Origin: Streptomyces echinatus
GTDB lineage: Bacteria; Actinomycetota; Actinomycetes; Streptomycetales; Streptomycetaceae
Direction: 5' to 3'
DNA: 47,330 nt
NCBI RefSeq assembly: GCF_014203595.1
Contig: NZ_JACHJK010000030.1
Location: forward strand, 1-47,330
Numbering within the stretch: position 1 is the first letter of the stretch; the number at the start of each line of letters is the position of its first letter. The position numbers and the translations under genes are program-made. The notes under the pieces were generated by a model. It searched no databases and was not told the DNA's origin. It was given only the letters and a program-made list of their open reading frames with translations. This document shows positions 35,255 to 45,305 of the stretch, piece after piece.

Positions 35255-36154
35255 TCAGCTCCAGCCGATGCCCGTCAGGTGCTCGTACGCCTCCACGTAC
35301 TTCCGCCGGGTCGCCTCGACGACCTGCTCCGGCAGCGGCGGCGGGGGCTGCTCGCTCCTGCGGTCCCAGCCGGACTCCGGCGAGGTCAGCCAGTTCCGCA
35401 CGAACTGCTTGTCGTACGACGGCTGGGCGCGGCCCGGCTGCCACTGGTCGGCCGGCCAGAAGCGGGAGGAGTCCGGCGTGAGGACCTCGTCGGCGAGGAC
35501 GAGGGTGTCGCCGTCGAAGCCGAACTCGAACTTGGTGTCGGCCAGGATGATGCCCCGCTCCCGGGCGATGTCCCGGGCGCGCGCGTACACGGCGAGCGTG
35601 GTCTGGCGCAGCTGGGCGGCGGTCTCCGCGCCGACCTGGCGGGCCACCTCCTCGTACGAGACGTTCTCGTCGTGCTCGCCGACCTCGGCCTTGGCGGCCG
35701 GGGTGAAGATCGGTCCGGGGAGTTCGGAGCCGTCGACGAGCCCCTCGGGCAGCGCGAGCCCGCAGACCGTACGGGACTCGTTGTACTCCAGCAGGCCGGA
35801 GCCGGTGAGGTAGCCGCGGGCCACGCACTCCACCGGGACCATCTTCAGCGACTTGCAGACCAGGGTGCGGCCCGCCCAGTCGGCCGGGGCGCCCTCGGGC
35901 AGCTCGGTGCCGATGACGTGGTGGGGGGCGAGGTCGCGCAGCTGGTCGAACCACCACAGGGAGAGCTGGGTGAGGACGCGGCCCTTGTCGGGGATCTCCG
36001 TGGGCAGCACCCAGTCGAAGGCGGACATGCGGTCGCTGGCGACCATCACGAGGTCGCCCGCCTCGTTCTGGTACAGCTCGCGCACCTTTCCGGTGTGCAG
36101 ATGCACCAGGCCCGGAACCTCGATCGGCTCGGGCTTTTCTACGAATCCGGACAC
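35255..36154 (-). CDS. purC: SAICAR synthetase
   Basis: 299 residues from GTG 36154, preceded by GGGGAGG. The long (about 300-residue) actinobacterial/yeast-like form: HTGKVRELYQN, VASDRMSAFDWVLPTEIPDKG, VPVECVARGYLTGSG, ADTKFEFGFDGD and DEVLTPDSSRFWPADQW. It ligates aspartate to CAIR with ATP. Single gene in this window; convergent with the tRNA-Gly terminator. Confidence 0.96.
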   Translation of the reverse strand: MSGFVEKPEPIEVPGLVHLHTGKVRELYQNEAGDLVMVASDRMSAFDWVLPTEIPDKGRVLTQLSLWWFDQLRDLAPHHVIGTELPEGAPADWAGRTLVCKSLKMVPVECVARGYLTGSGLLEYNESRTVCGLALPEGLVDGSELPGPIFTPAAKAEVGEHDENVSYEEVARQVGAETAAQLRQTTLAVYARARDIARERGIILADTKFEFGFDGDTLVLADEVLTPDSSRFWPADQWQPGRAQPSYDKQFVRNWLTSPESGWDRRSEQPPPPLPEQVVEATRRKYVEAYEHLTGIGWS

Positions 36155-36225
36155 GGTTCCTCCCCGTGGCTCTGTCCAAGTGCCTCGATTCTCCCGTATG
36201 CGGGTGGCCGGGGTGCGGTCAGGGG

Positions 36226-37719
36226 TCAGTCGCGTTTGCAGATGCGGTCCAGCAGGTTCGCCGTGGCCCGCTGGATGCGGGGGTCCCGGTGGCCGGGGCG
36301 GTCCAGGGACGGGGACCAGGCGAAGGTGCCGGAGGCGAACACCCAGGCGCCGGAGGGTGCGCGGTAGAGCGAGGTCTCCTGGTGGCGCAGGACTCCGTCG
36401 TTGTCGGTGTAGGGGGAGTGCGCGAGCAGGATGCGCTCTTCGTGCTCGGGCAGCGGGGTGCGCGGGAAGTAGCGGTCCGCCTCGCCGGCGACCAGGCCCG
36501 CGATCTCGTCGCCCTCGTGCGCGCCGGTCGCCTCCCACAGCCAGTGGCCGCCGTTGCGGACGATCAGCGGGTGCGGCTCGGGCACCCGGCCCGCGTACTG
36601 GATGCCGGCCAGTTGCTGCTCGGGACGGTCGATCTCGCGCCAGAGCACCGGTCGGCCCGGGCCCCTGCGCTTGCGGCAGGTCAGCAGCCGGTCCGGGACG
36701 CCGGACGGGGACGGCCCCAGCTCCACCTGCCAGTACATGGTGTTGGCGGAGAGGAAGACCAGCGAGGTCCCGCGGTCGCGGGCGTCCTCGACGGCCCGGC
36801 GCATCGGCACCGTCCAGTACTCGTCGTGCCCGGGGAAGACCAGGCCGCGGTAACGGGTGGGGTCGACGCGGCCGGCGTGCAGGTCACGGGCGTCGGCGTA
36901 GGCGAGGTCGTAGCCGTAGCGCTCGGCCCAGCGGATGAAGTCGTAGGCGTGGCCGACGTGCAGGGGCAGGCCCGCGCCCGCGTAGGGCCGGTCGAAGGAG
37001 ACCGTGGTGGCCGCGTCGGCCTCGCCGAGCAGCCGGCCCTTCTCGTCCCAGGCGTGGTAGAGGCTGGCGCCGGTGTGGCCGTCCTCCGGGTAGAGGTTGT
37101 ACGCCTGCCAGGTGATGTCGGGCAGCAGCAGGAGCAGGTCGGCGGGGTGGTCGTCGCGGACCGTGAAGGGCACGTGGGAGCGGTAGCCGTCGGCGGTGGT
37201 CAGGACGGCCACATAGGCGCCGATGCTCCAGTGGGAGGGCACCTGGAGGCGCCAGGACAGCCACCAGTGGTGGCAGGAGACCGTGCGGTCGGCGGTCAGC
37301 GGCGGCGGCTGGACGATGCCGGACAGCCGCGGGCTGGTGGTGATCTTGGAGGCGCCGTCGCCGCCGTAGTGGCCGATGCGGTAGATGTCGACGCCGAACT
37401 CCTGCGGCGGGTCGACCGTGATGTGGAAGTCGATCGCCGCACCGGGCGTGACGGCGCCGGTGGAGGTGAACCCCTTGATCTGCCGGTGCACGTCGTCGGC
37501 CGAGCGGGGGCCGGAGGTGGCCGCCCGCGGGGCCGGGACGCGCCTGCCTCCGGCGAGCTGCTGCGGGCTGGGGTCGACGTACCAGGGCACGACGTGACCG
37601 GTGTCGTCGAAGTACGTCTCGCTGCCGCGCAGCCAGGGCACCGGGCCCTGACCGAAGGGGTCCGTGACGGCGTGCGCGAGTGCTCCGGACTCCCAGCGGC
37701 GAATGTGGTCCGAGGCCAT
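36226..37719 (-). CDS. DMFase beta-subunit-like (DUF6605) protein
   Basis: 497 residues from ATG 37719. The body matches the N,N-dimethylformamidase beta-subunit-like C-terminal domain: DIYRIGHYGGDGASKI, LPDITWQAYNLYPEDG, VSFDRPYAG, YADARDLHAGRVDPTRYRGLVFPGHDEYWT and LVFLSANTMYWQVEL. No signal peptide is visible, so it is probably cytoplasmic. The family includes an amide hydrolase, but most Streptomyces members have no known substrate. It stands alone between purC and the large membrane protein. Confidence 0.75.
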   Translation of the reverse strand: MASDHIRRWESGALAHAVTDPFGQGPVPWLRGSETYFDDTGHVVPWYVDPSPQQLAGGRRVPAPRAATSGPRSADDVHRQIKGFTSTGAVTPGAAIDFHITVDPPQEFGVDIYRIGHYGGDGASKITTSPRLSGIVQPPPLTADRTVSCHHWWLSWRLQVPSHWSIGAYVAVLTTADGYRSHVPFTVRDDHPADLLLLLPDITWQAYNLYPEDGHTGASLYHAWDEKGRLLGEADAATTVSFDRPYAGAGLPLHVGHAYDFIRWAERYGYDLAYADARDLHAGRVDPTRYRGLVFPGHDEYWTVPMRRAVEDARDRGTSLVFLSANTMYWQVELGPSPSGVPDRLLTCRKRRGPGRPVLWREIDRPEQQLAGIQYAGRVPEPHPLIVRNGGHWLWEATGAHEGDEIAGLVAGEADRYFPRTPLPEHEERILLAHSPYTDNDGVLRHQETSLYRAPSGAWVFASGTFAWSPSLDRPGHRDPRIQRATANLLDRICKRD

Positions 37720-37936
37720 GGTCGCTCCCCTCCCTCATGCCCCCGTGGCTGTCTCGGTGGTGCTCGCTGTGCTCGCTCTGCTCGACCGTGCTGTCGTATG
37801 TCGCGTGCCTTTGCCAAGGGCGTGGTCGGTCCCAGCACATCACATAACGCACGGGCTCGGTCACTACTCGTTGCGAATTGACCTGAAGTGGAAGTCGTCT
37901 TTCCGTTACGACGGTGAAAAGGACGCTACGGCGGTG

Positions 37937-39802
37937 TCACACCAGCCGCACGGGCTTCTCCGGACGTATGCCGGACGCGGCCAGCCAGTCGCGCAGCGGG
38001 CCCGGGTCTCCCTCCTCGATCAGGCTGAGGACCCTGGGGGTCAGATCGGCGGCCCGCTCGCCGCCCAGCAGCAGCGACGGGCCGTCCAGCCAGTCCAGCC
38101 CGGGAAGGGCGCCGGCGGTGTCGACGGCCGCGCAGCACACCATCGCCTTGACGTGGTCGGTGAGCAGCTCGCGGGCGGTGCGCTGGGGCTGGAGCGGGAA
38201 GGGCGGCAGTACGCAGTCGCAGGCCGTCGACAGGGTGGTCTCGGGGCCCGTACGGGCCGCGCCGCCGTCCGATACGGCGGCCTCCTCCCGGGCCAGCTCG
38301 GCGCTCAGCCCGGCGGCCAGGGCGGCACTGCGCTCGGTGGCGCGATCCGCGTCCTCTTCGTCGTCGTACGCGCTCTGGGCATCGGGCTCGGAGGCGGCGA
38401 GCGGGACGGTGGCGGGCGGGGCGGCGGGACCCGGGTCGGCCGGTGGGTTCAGGGGAGCCGCCGTCGGAGTGTCCGGGTCCTGGGGGCCGGTGTCGCCGGC
38501 GTGACCGGTGTGGTCCGGTGTGGCGGCCGGCTCGGCGAGGTGGTCCAGGAGGCGGGCCAGGGTGGGACCGCCGGGGTCGGGGACCCCCGGGTCGAGGGAG
38601 GGGCGGACCCCGAGGGCGTCCAGGACCCGGTGCAGCCGGGCCGCGTCGGCGCGCCAGGTGCGGTCCACGACCTCCTCCGGATACGCCTGCCAGTCCACCG
38701 GGGCCCAGCCGGAGCGGGACTCGGCGGGACCGCCGTGGAAGAGGTGGGCGGCGAGCAGCGAGGTGGCCTCGTCCACCGCGCCGGGCTCCTCCAGCAGATC
38801 GCAGGCCGGACGCTCGCCGAGCCGGGAGGCGAAGCCCTCGGCCAGCCGGTCGCGGCGGGACAGCTCGGTGAGCGCCGCCACCACGCCCGCGTCCAGCCGG
38901 GACGGCCAGCGGCCCATGCGCCAGGCGGGCAGGGCGACCCGGGTCAGCAGCCGGTCCCAGCCGGCGTAGGCGAGCCCGACCTGCTCCTGGGCGACGATCC
39001 GCAGGCCGTAGTCGACCGCCTGGGCGCGCTCGGCCGCCGCCGCGGCGACCCCGCGTTCCATCTGTGTCGCGTGCTCCCGGCAGCCGCGCAGCAGCAGCCG
39101 GGCCGTCCAGCCGAGGGCCGCGCACAGCCCGCGGGTCAGCGGGCAGCGGCCCGGGGTCGAGGCGACGGCCACGGCCGCGTCCAGCCCGCGGACGAAGCGG
39201 CGGGCGGCGGCTATGTCCGGGTGGGCCGAGGGGCCCGTACCCGCGACGACCGGGGCGAGGACCGCCCGCAGCTCGCCCACGCGCATCCACCACAGGAACG
39301 GGGAGCCGATGACGAGGACCGGCGCGACCGGGGTGCGGCGGCGGCCCGGGCCCGCTATCTCGTCGGGCGCCGGACGCGGGGGCGGGCCGTGCGCCGCATG
39401 GGTACGGTCCTCCAGCCAGCTGTCGCAGTCCGGGGTGAGCGCTATCGCCGAGGGAGCCGGCACGTCCAGGCGGTCGGCGAGGTCGCGCACCATCCGGTAC
39501 AGGTCCGGGGCGGACCCCTCCGGGATCGGGACCGTGGGCGTCGTGGCGGGGCGGGCCCGGGCCACGACGACGGCGATGGCGGCCGCGGCCAGCAGCACCA
39601 GCACCGCGAGCACGCCGACGACCCACCGGGCCGTGTCCCAGCCCGGGCCGACGAAATGGCCGGTGGAGGCGCCGGTCAGCAGGATCACCGCGGCGCCCGC
39701 CGGCAGCACGGCCACGCCCAGCGCCCGGCCCCGGACCCGCAGCACGGCGAGGGCCCGGGAGCGCGCGGCCTGCGCGCCCGCCTCCACACCGATTCCGGTC
39801 AC
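37937..39802 (-). CDS. Membrane protein, M48 peptidase-like but lacking HExxH
   Basis: 621 residues from GTG 39802, with GAGG about eight bases upstream. Two hydrophobic helices lie near 31-50 and 59-82. From about 93 the fold follows M48/HtpX peptidases: LYRMVRDLADRLDVPAPSAIAL, PVLVIGSPFLWWMRVGELRAVLAPVVAGTG then HPD. In active M48 enzymes the helix after ELRAVLA reads HExxH; here it reads PVVAG (about 182-186), so both zinc histidines and the glutamate are gone. A long C-terminal region with a low-complexity segment follows. It is probably a pseudoenzyme with a binding or scaffold role. Confidence 0.65.
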   Translation of the reverse strand: MTGIGVEAGAQAARSRALAVLRVRGRALGVAVLPAGAAVILLTGASTGHFVGPGWDTARWVVGVLAVLVLLAAAAIAVVVARARPATTPTVPIPEGSAPDLYRMVRDLADRLDVPAPSAIALTPDCDSWLEDRTHAAHGPPPRPAPDEIAGPGRRRTPVAPVLVIGSPFLWWMRVGELRAVLAPVVAGTGPSAHPDIAAARRFVRGLDAAVAVASTPGRCPLTRGLCAALGWTARLLLRGCREHATQMERGVAAAAAERAQAVDYGLRIVAQEQVGLAYAGWDRLLTRVALPAWRMGRWPSRLDAGVVAALTELSRRDRLAEGFASRLGERPACDLLEEPGAVDEATSLLAAHLFHGGPAESRSGWAPVDWQAYPEEVVDRTWRADAARLHRVLDALGVRPSLDPGVPDPGGPTLARLLDHLAEPAATPDHTGHAGDTGPQDPDTPTAAPLNPPADPGPAAPPATVPLAASEPDAQSAYDDEEDADRATERSAALAAGLSAELAREEAAVSDGGAARTGPETTLSTACDCVLPPFPLQPQRTARELLTDHVKAMVCCAAVDTAGALPGLDWLDGPSLLLGGERAADLTPRVLSLIEEGDPGPLRDWLAASGIRPEKPVRLV

Positions 39803-40142
39803 GTGCCGACCTCGCCCCCTCCCTGCCGATCGCGTGCCGCCCTGGTCTTGCTCACTCCCCCACTGTGGCACCCGTCGGTGACATCGCAATGCCGGTGGGC
39901 CAAGTGCCGGAACGCTTGCGCGGCACCCTAGTTGGGGCCCGGGCGCCCGTCAGCCGGATAGGCGATTGCTCACTCGATGGAATGGCTTTGGTCAGAGCTG
40001 GGTGACAGACAGCAAAGATCAGGCCCCGGATCATGTCCGGGGCCCGATGCGGTACGAGGGTGCGCGGGAGCGGAGCGCCCACCGGCGCCGGCGGCCCGCG
40101 GCCGAGGGCTGACCGCCGTCGGCCGGCCGCGCCGGCCGGTGG
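39803..40142. other. Intergenic region with terminator
   Basis: About 340 bp between the M48-like gene (minus) and the purD 3' end (minus). Contains the hairpin listed separately (40022-40044) and the promoter of the M48-like gene. No gene seen. Confidence 0.5.
40022..40044. terminator. Terminator downstream of purD
   Basis: A 9-bp stem GGCCCCGGA (40022-40030) with TCCGGGGCC (40036-40044), about 100 bp past the purD stop; GC-rich inverted segments also lie at 40085-40140. Confidence 0.65.
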
Positions 40143-41402
<1,260 letters not shown>

Positions 41403-41491
41403 GGGGGTCAGCCTACTGGCAAGGTCGCCGAAGTCCGGGCCGCGGGTTTGTCGGTCTTTCCTCCAAAGCCGCCGGATGCGGTCGCCGCCGG

Positions 41492-43780
41492 CTACTCGTT
41501 GGAGAACTCCTCCATCACCGTCGCCCCCAGTTCCCGCACGATCAGCTCGTGGCCGGACAGGGCCGACTCGTCCAGATCCGGGTCGTCGTCCTCGGGGATG
41601 TCGTCCTCGGGGGCGACGGGCGGCGGCTCGGGGGCGGCGGCCGGCCGGGGCGCCGGGGCGGGCGCGGCCGGGGCGCCGCCCCGGGGTGCGGCGGACGCCT
41701 GCGGGGCTGGCTGGGGGGGCGCGGGGCGTGCCGCGGCCGGGGCGCCGTGGCCACCGCCCGGGGCACCGCCGTAGCCGCCGGCGGGAGAGCCGCCGAAGCC
41801 ACCGCCTCCGCCGAAACCGGGTGAGCCGCCGGGGGCGGGCGGGGCGGAGCCGCCGCCGGACGGGTCGACGATCGCGTCGATCTTCCACTGCACGTTGAAC
41901 TGCTCGGCCAGGGCCTGCCGCAGCACGTCCTCGCTGCCGCTGCCGGAGAAGTTGTCCCGGGCGCCGGCGTTCACGAAGCCGAGCTGGAGGGTCGTGCCGT
42001 CGAAGCCGGTCACCTGGGCGTTCTGGCTGAGCAGGATCCAGGTGAAGCGGCGGCGGTTCTTGACGGCCTCCAGGATGTTCGGCCAGAGCGCGCGGGGATC
42101 GGGGCCGCCGGCGGGGGCGGCGGGGGCGGGCGCCGCAGCCTGGGCGTGGGCCTGGGCCTGGGGGGCCGTGGGTTCGGGGGCGGGGCGGCCCGGCTGCTGC
42201 TGTGACTGACCGGGGCCCTGTCCCGGCCGGCCGCCCGCCGGAGCGGCCGTGGGCCAGCCGCCGGGGCGCCGGCCGCCGCCCGCGGGGGCGGCGGTGGGCC
42301 AGGCCCCGGGCGCGGGGGCGGACGGGGGCTGGGTCTCGGGAGCGGGGGTGGCCGCCGGGGCGGCGGCCGGGGCCGCTGGGGCGGGAGCGGGCGCCGCAGG
42401 TGCCGGGGCGGCGGCCGGAGCCGGCTCGGGCGGGGCGGCGGGGGCCGCGGGGGTGCCGGGACCAGCCGGGGCGCCGGGGGCGCGGACGGCGGCCCGGGCC
42501 GCGGCGGGGCCGGTGCCGGGCGGCACGGACGGTGCGCCGGCGCCCGGCATCGGGGCGCCGGCGTGGGCCTCGGGGCCGGGGACGTAGCCCATGGCGGGTG
42601 CGCCGGCGCCGGCCGAGAAGCCGACGCCGCGCTCCAGGCGGTCGAGACGGGCCATCAGGGACCGCTCGTCGCCGTAGGCGGCGGGGAGCAGGACGCGGGC
42701 ACAGATCAGTTCCAGCTGGAGGCGGGGCGAGGTGGCGCCGCGCATCTCGGTCAGGCCCTCGTTGACCAGGTCGGCGGCGCGGCTGAGCTCGGCCGCGCCG
42801 AACGTCTCGGCCTGGGCCCGCATCCGCTCCAGGACGTCGGCCGGGGCGTCGAAGAGCCCCTTCTCCACGGCGTCCGGCACGGCGGCCAGGATCACCAGGT
42901 CCCGCAGCCGCTCCAGCAGGTCGGCGACGAAGCGCCGCGGGTCGTTGCCCCCCTCGATGATCCGGTCGACGACCTCGAAGGCGGCGGCCCCGTCACCGGT
43001 GGCGAAGGCCTCCACGACGGAGTCGAGCAGGGACCCGTCGGTGTAGCCGAGCAGGGAGGTCGCCATGGCATAGGTCACACCCTCCTCGCCGGCGCCGGCG
43101 AGGAGCTGGTCCATGACGGACATGGAGTCACGCACGGACCCGGCGCCGGCGCGCACGACGAGCGGCAGCACGCCGTCCTCGACCGGGATGTCCTCCTTCC
43201 CGCACACCTCGCCCAGGTACTCCCGCAGGGTGCCCGGGGGGACGAGCCGGAAGGGGTAGTGGTGGGTCCGCGACCGGATGGTGCCGATGACCTTCTCGGG
43301 CTCGGTCGTGGCGAAGATGAACTTGAGGTGCTCGGGCGGCTCCTCGACGACCTTCAGCAGCGCGTTGAAGCCGGCCGACGTGACCATGTGGGCCTCGTCG
43401 ATGATGTAGATCTTGTACCGGCTGCCCGCGGGCCCGAAGAAGGCCTTCTCGCGCAGCTCACGGGCGTCGTCCACGCCACCGTGGGAGGCCGCGTCGATCT
43501 CGATGACGTCGATCGAACCCGGCCCGTTGCGCGCGAGGTCGCGGCACGACTGGCACTCCCCGCAGGGGGTCGGCGTGGGACCTTGCTCACAGTTCAGACA
43601 GCGGGCCAGGATGCGCGCGCTGGTCGTCTTGCCGCATCCGCGCGGCCCGCTGAACAGGTACGCGTGATTGACCCGGTTGTTCCGCAGCGCCTGCTGCAGC
43701 GGGTCGGTGACATGCTCCTGCCCGATGACCTCGGCAAAGGTCTCCGGGCGATAGCGGCGGTACAGCGCGAGAGACGACAC
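41492..43780 (-). CDS. dnaX: DNA polymerase III gamma/tau subunit
   Basis: 762 residues from GTG 43780 (MSSLALYRRYRPETFAEVIGQ), a universally conserved start. Clamp-loader AAA+ core: Walker A GPRGCGKT (45-52), zinc cysteines C64, C73, C76, C79, DEAH (128-131), then domain III. From about 400 to 640 there is an alanine/proline/glycine-rich linker, very common in Streptomyces tau, then a conserved C-terminal region (RRFTWILLSQNAQVTGFD) thought to contact the polymerase. It works in the clamp loader at the replication fork. No frameshift signal for a separate gamma form was recognised. Confidence 0.95.
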   Translation of the reverse strand: MSSLALYRRYRPETFAEVIGQEHVTDPLQQALRNNRVNHAYLFSGPRGCGKTTSARILARCLNCEQGPTPTPCGECQSCRDLARNGPGSIDVIEIDAASHGGVDDARELREKAFFGPAGSRYKIYIIDEAHMVTSAGFNALLKVVEEPPEHLKFIFATTEPEKVIGTIRSRTHHYPFRLVPPGTLREYLGEVCGKEDIPVEDGVLPLVVRAGAGSVRDSMSVMDQLLAGAGEEGVTYAMATSLLGYTDGSLLDSVVEAFATGDGAAAFEVVDRIIEGGNDPRRFVADLLERLRDLVILAAVPDAVEKGLFDAPADVLERMRAQAETFGAAELSRAADLVNEGLTEMRGATSPRLQLELICARVLLPAAYGDERSLMARLDRLERGVGFSAGAGAPAMGYVPGPEAHAGAPMPGAGAPSVPPGTGPAAARAAVRAPGAPAGPGTPAAPAAPPEPAPAAAPAPAAPAPAPAAPAAAPAATPAPETQPPSAPAPGAWPTAAPAGGGRRPGGWPTAAPAGGRPGQGPGQSQQQPGRPAPEPTAPQAQAHAQAAAPAPAAPAGGPDPRALWPNILEAVKNRRRFTWILLSQNAQVTGFDGTTLQLGFVNAGARDNFSGSGSEDVLRQALAEQFNVQWKIDAIVDPSGGGSAPPAPGGSPGFGGGGGFGGSPAGGYGGAPGGGHGAPAAARPAPPQPAPQASAAPRGGAPAAPAPAPRPAAAPEPPPVAPEDDIPEDDDPDLDESALSGHELIVRELGATVMEEFSNE

Positions 43781-43861
43781 GCATACGAGGTTAATGGCGC
43801 CCACCGACAACGGGCTCCGCCCACGGAACCGGAACGCGGCCCACGGAACCCGGAACGCAAA

Positions 43862-43957
43862 GGGCCCCCCACGCACCCGCCAGAGCCGACCTACCCTTGC
43901 TGCCTTCCGGCCCTGGGGGAGTTCAGTCAGATAGCGCCGCGTGAGGGGCTGTGCCCC
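43862..43957 (-). ncRNA. ffs: Signal recognition particle RNA (4.5S type)
   Basis: On the minus strand the conserved SRP apical loop is clear: CAGGGCCGGAAGGCAGCAAG followed by GGTAGGTCGG. The ends pair as a long hairpin (GCCCCTCACGC side with GCGTGGGGGGC side). It lies immediately upstream of dnaX, the usual Streptomyces position. Ends are approximate. Confidence 0.88.
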
Positions 43958-44083
43958 ACAGTACCCGATGCCGGGCCGCGCGCTGTACCCGGTCGCCCCT
44001 CGGTCGCGCTCTCGGTCGGACCCGAGGACGGCCTGCGGGAACGGGTTCGCGAGCACCCTCCTCGGTCATGTAATGTTTCCGGC

Positions 44084-44168
44084 GGAGGATTCGCCTAGAG
44101 GCCTAGGGCGCACGCTTGGAAAGCGTGTTGGGGGCAACCCCTCACGAGTTCGAATCTCGTATCCTCCG
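44084..44168 (+). tRNA. tRNA-Ser (GGA)
   Basis: 85 nt with the long variable arm of serine tRNAs: acceptor GGAGGAT/ATCCTCC, anticodon loop TTGGAAA giving GGA. CCA is encoded directly after the discriminator (44169-44171), unlike the other tRNAs in this window. It adjoins the integrase remnant to its right, so its 3' end is a likely attachment site. Confidence 0.93.
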
Positions 44169-44190
44169 CCAGTGCCTCACCGGGCACGTT

Positions 44191-44228
44191 GTCGAAGGGC
44201 CCCACTGTTCGCAGTGGGGCCCTTCGAC
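44191..44228. terminator. Terminator after tRNA-Ser
   Basis: A perfect 17-bp stem (44191-44207 with 44212-44228) and a TTCG loop; symmetric for both strands. Confidence 0.88.
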
Positions 44229-44230
44229 GT

Positions 44231-44354
44231 TGTCCGTCTCAGTTTCCGTCTCAGTTGGTTTTTCCTCGGAGCCGGGTGGCGTCCAGAGCGCGTCACCGAC
44301 CTGCTGGGCGACCTTGCGGAGCATGACTCCCGTCACATGCATGTACCGCGCTCG
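44231..44354 (-). pseudogene. Tyrosine-recombinase (integrase) C-terminal remnant
   Basis: The minus-strand frame reads RARYMHVTGVMLRKVAQQVGDALW and then a charged tail (PGSEEKPTETETETD). This resembles the end of actinobacterial ICE/phage integrases, where the tyrosine of RYxHVT is the nucleophile and the gene ends next to the attachment site. The catalytic arginines and histidine further upstream are not found, so the gene is truncated. It lies 62 bp from tRNA-Ser, pointing toward it. The region 44355-44593 shows only short frames; one at 44484-44582 starts well (GGGGGAG before ATG) but is not recognised. Confidence 0.55.
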
Positions 44355-44593
44355 CATCCGGGCCGCTCCCCCGGGCTCTGTCCACTTCCACGCCGTCATC
44401 CGCCTCGACGGCCCGGAAGGCGGCGACACCGCTCCACCGGTGTGGGATCAGCCGTCTCCGGCAGGGTGACGGTCGATCGAGCCTTATGGGTCGGTTCTCC
44501 TTCCGTTCCGGGGGCGGGAACAGGTACCTCGCCGACCTCCACGAGACGACCAGGAGTCCGCGACTCGTCGCTTCTCGGTCATGTCGCTCCCCC

Positions 44594-45030
44594 TCAGGCG
44601 TGCCAGGCATCGGCCATCACGAAGGACACGACCGTCCGCCGAAGGCGCTGGGCCCTGAGTGCCACGAGTCGGCGAGGGAATCGACCAGCAGCAGGCCGCG
44701 CCCGTGCGCTTCCTCGGCGTCCGGCCGGCGCAGCCGCACGTTCGCTGGAAAGCCCGGGTTGTGGACCTCCACCCGAAGCGAGGCCCCATCACGGAACCAC
44801 TCCACCCGGACGAGCCACGGCTCATCGGACCGGCCGTAGAGGATGGCGTTGGTCACCAGTTCCGAGATCATCAGCACACAGTCGTCGACCGAGCAGGCCG
44901 GGCTGTAGGGGGCGATGAACTTCTTGAACCAGCGTCGAGCCCGGGGCACCGATTCAGGGGTCGGGTGCAGCGTCATCGCCCCGAGCCGGGGTGACTCCGG
45001 AGACGGGTTGCGGTCGAGCAAGTAGGCCAT
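44594..45030 (-). pseudogene. ATP-binding anti-sigma-like kinase, frameshifted near the end
   Basis: From ATG 45030 (AAGGAG nine bases upstream) about 132 residues match HATPase_c_2/RsbW-like ATP-binding proteins: DDCVLMISELVTNAILYGRS (N-box) and GRGLLLVDSLADSWHSGPSAFGG (G-box). In the read frame it then stops as RSCPS at 44617. Adding one base near 44638 restores TVVSFVMADAWHA and a stop at 44594, the expected family ending. The catalytic core is complete, so a protein with an altered tail could still fold. Such small proteins are abundant in Streptomyces and usually bind regulators. Confidence 0.7.
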
Positions 45031-45036
45031 CCGTGC

Positions 45037-45208
45037 TCACTCCTTGCCGGTGCCGTCGCAGTCGAGGCAGCGTCGCTTCGATGTGGCACGGGCACGGGTT
45101 CACGGTGGAGAGCGCCAGCGTGGTGCGCGAGCTGACGCGCTTCCATCCGCGCCCCCGGCAACCCCGGCAAACTAAGCGCGCGTCCTGTTGCCGCCGCTGA
45201 CTCGTCAC
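45037..45208 (-). pseudogene. Small double CxxCxGxG zinc-ribbon gene, frameshifted
   Basis: From GTG 45208 (GAAGGGGG upstream) the frame reads VTSQRRQQDARLVCRGCRGRGWKRV-type sequence with a CxxCxGxG motif. About 35 codons on, coding character moves to the +1 frame, which reads SKRRCLDCDGTGKE and stops at 45037, with a second CxxCxGxG. One extra base between about 45085 and 45110 explains the change. The two motifs resemble DnaJ-type zinc ribbons. The restored stop overlaps the AAGGAG of the next gene, so the two would be coupled. Read without correction, the frame would run to 44954 across the next gene start. Confidence 0.55.
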
Positions 45209-45224
45209 GCCCGTGCCCCCTTCC

Positions 45225-45267
45225 GTAAGTGGCCTTAGCCACTTACTGGATAGTGGCATTAGCCACT
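45225..45267. promoter_or_regulatory. Paired operators for the GntR regulator
   Basis: Two inverted repeats 24 bp apart: GTAAGTGGC-CTTA-GCCACTTAC (45225-45246) and AGTGGC-ATTA-GCCACT (45252-45267). The same half-site (AGTGGC/GCCACT) occurs in the promoter of the GntR gene at 46063-46085. They lie just upstream of the zinc-ribbon gene. Confidence 0.75.
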
Positions 45268-45305
45268 CGCGGCGTGCAAGCGGTTCGACGTAATCGGACG
45301 AACCG

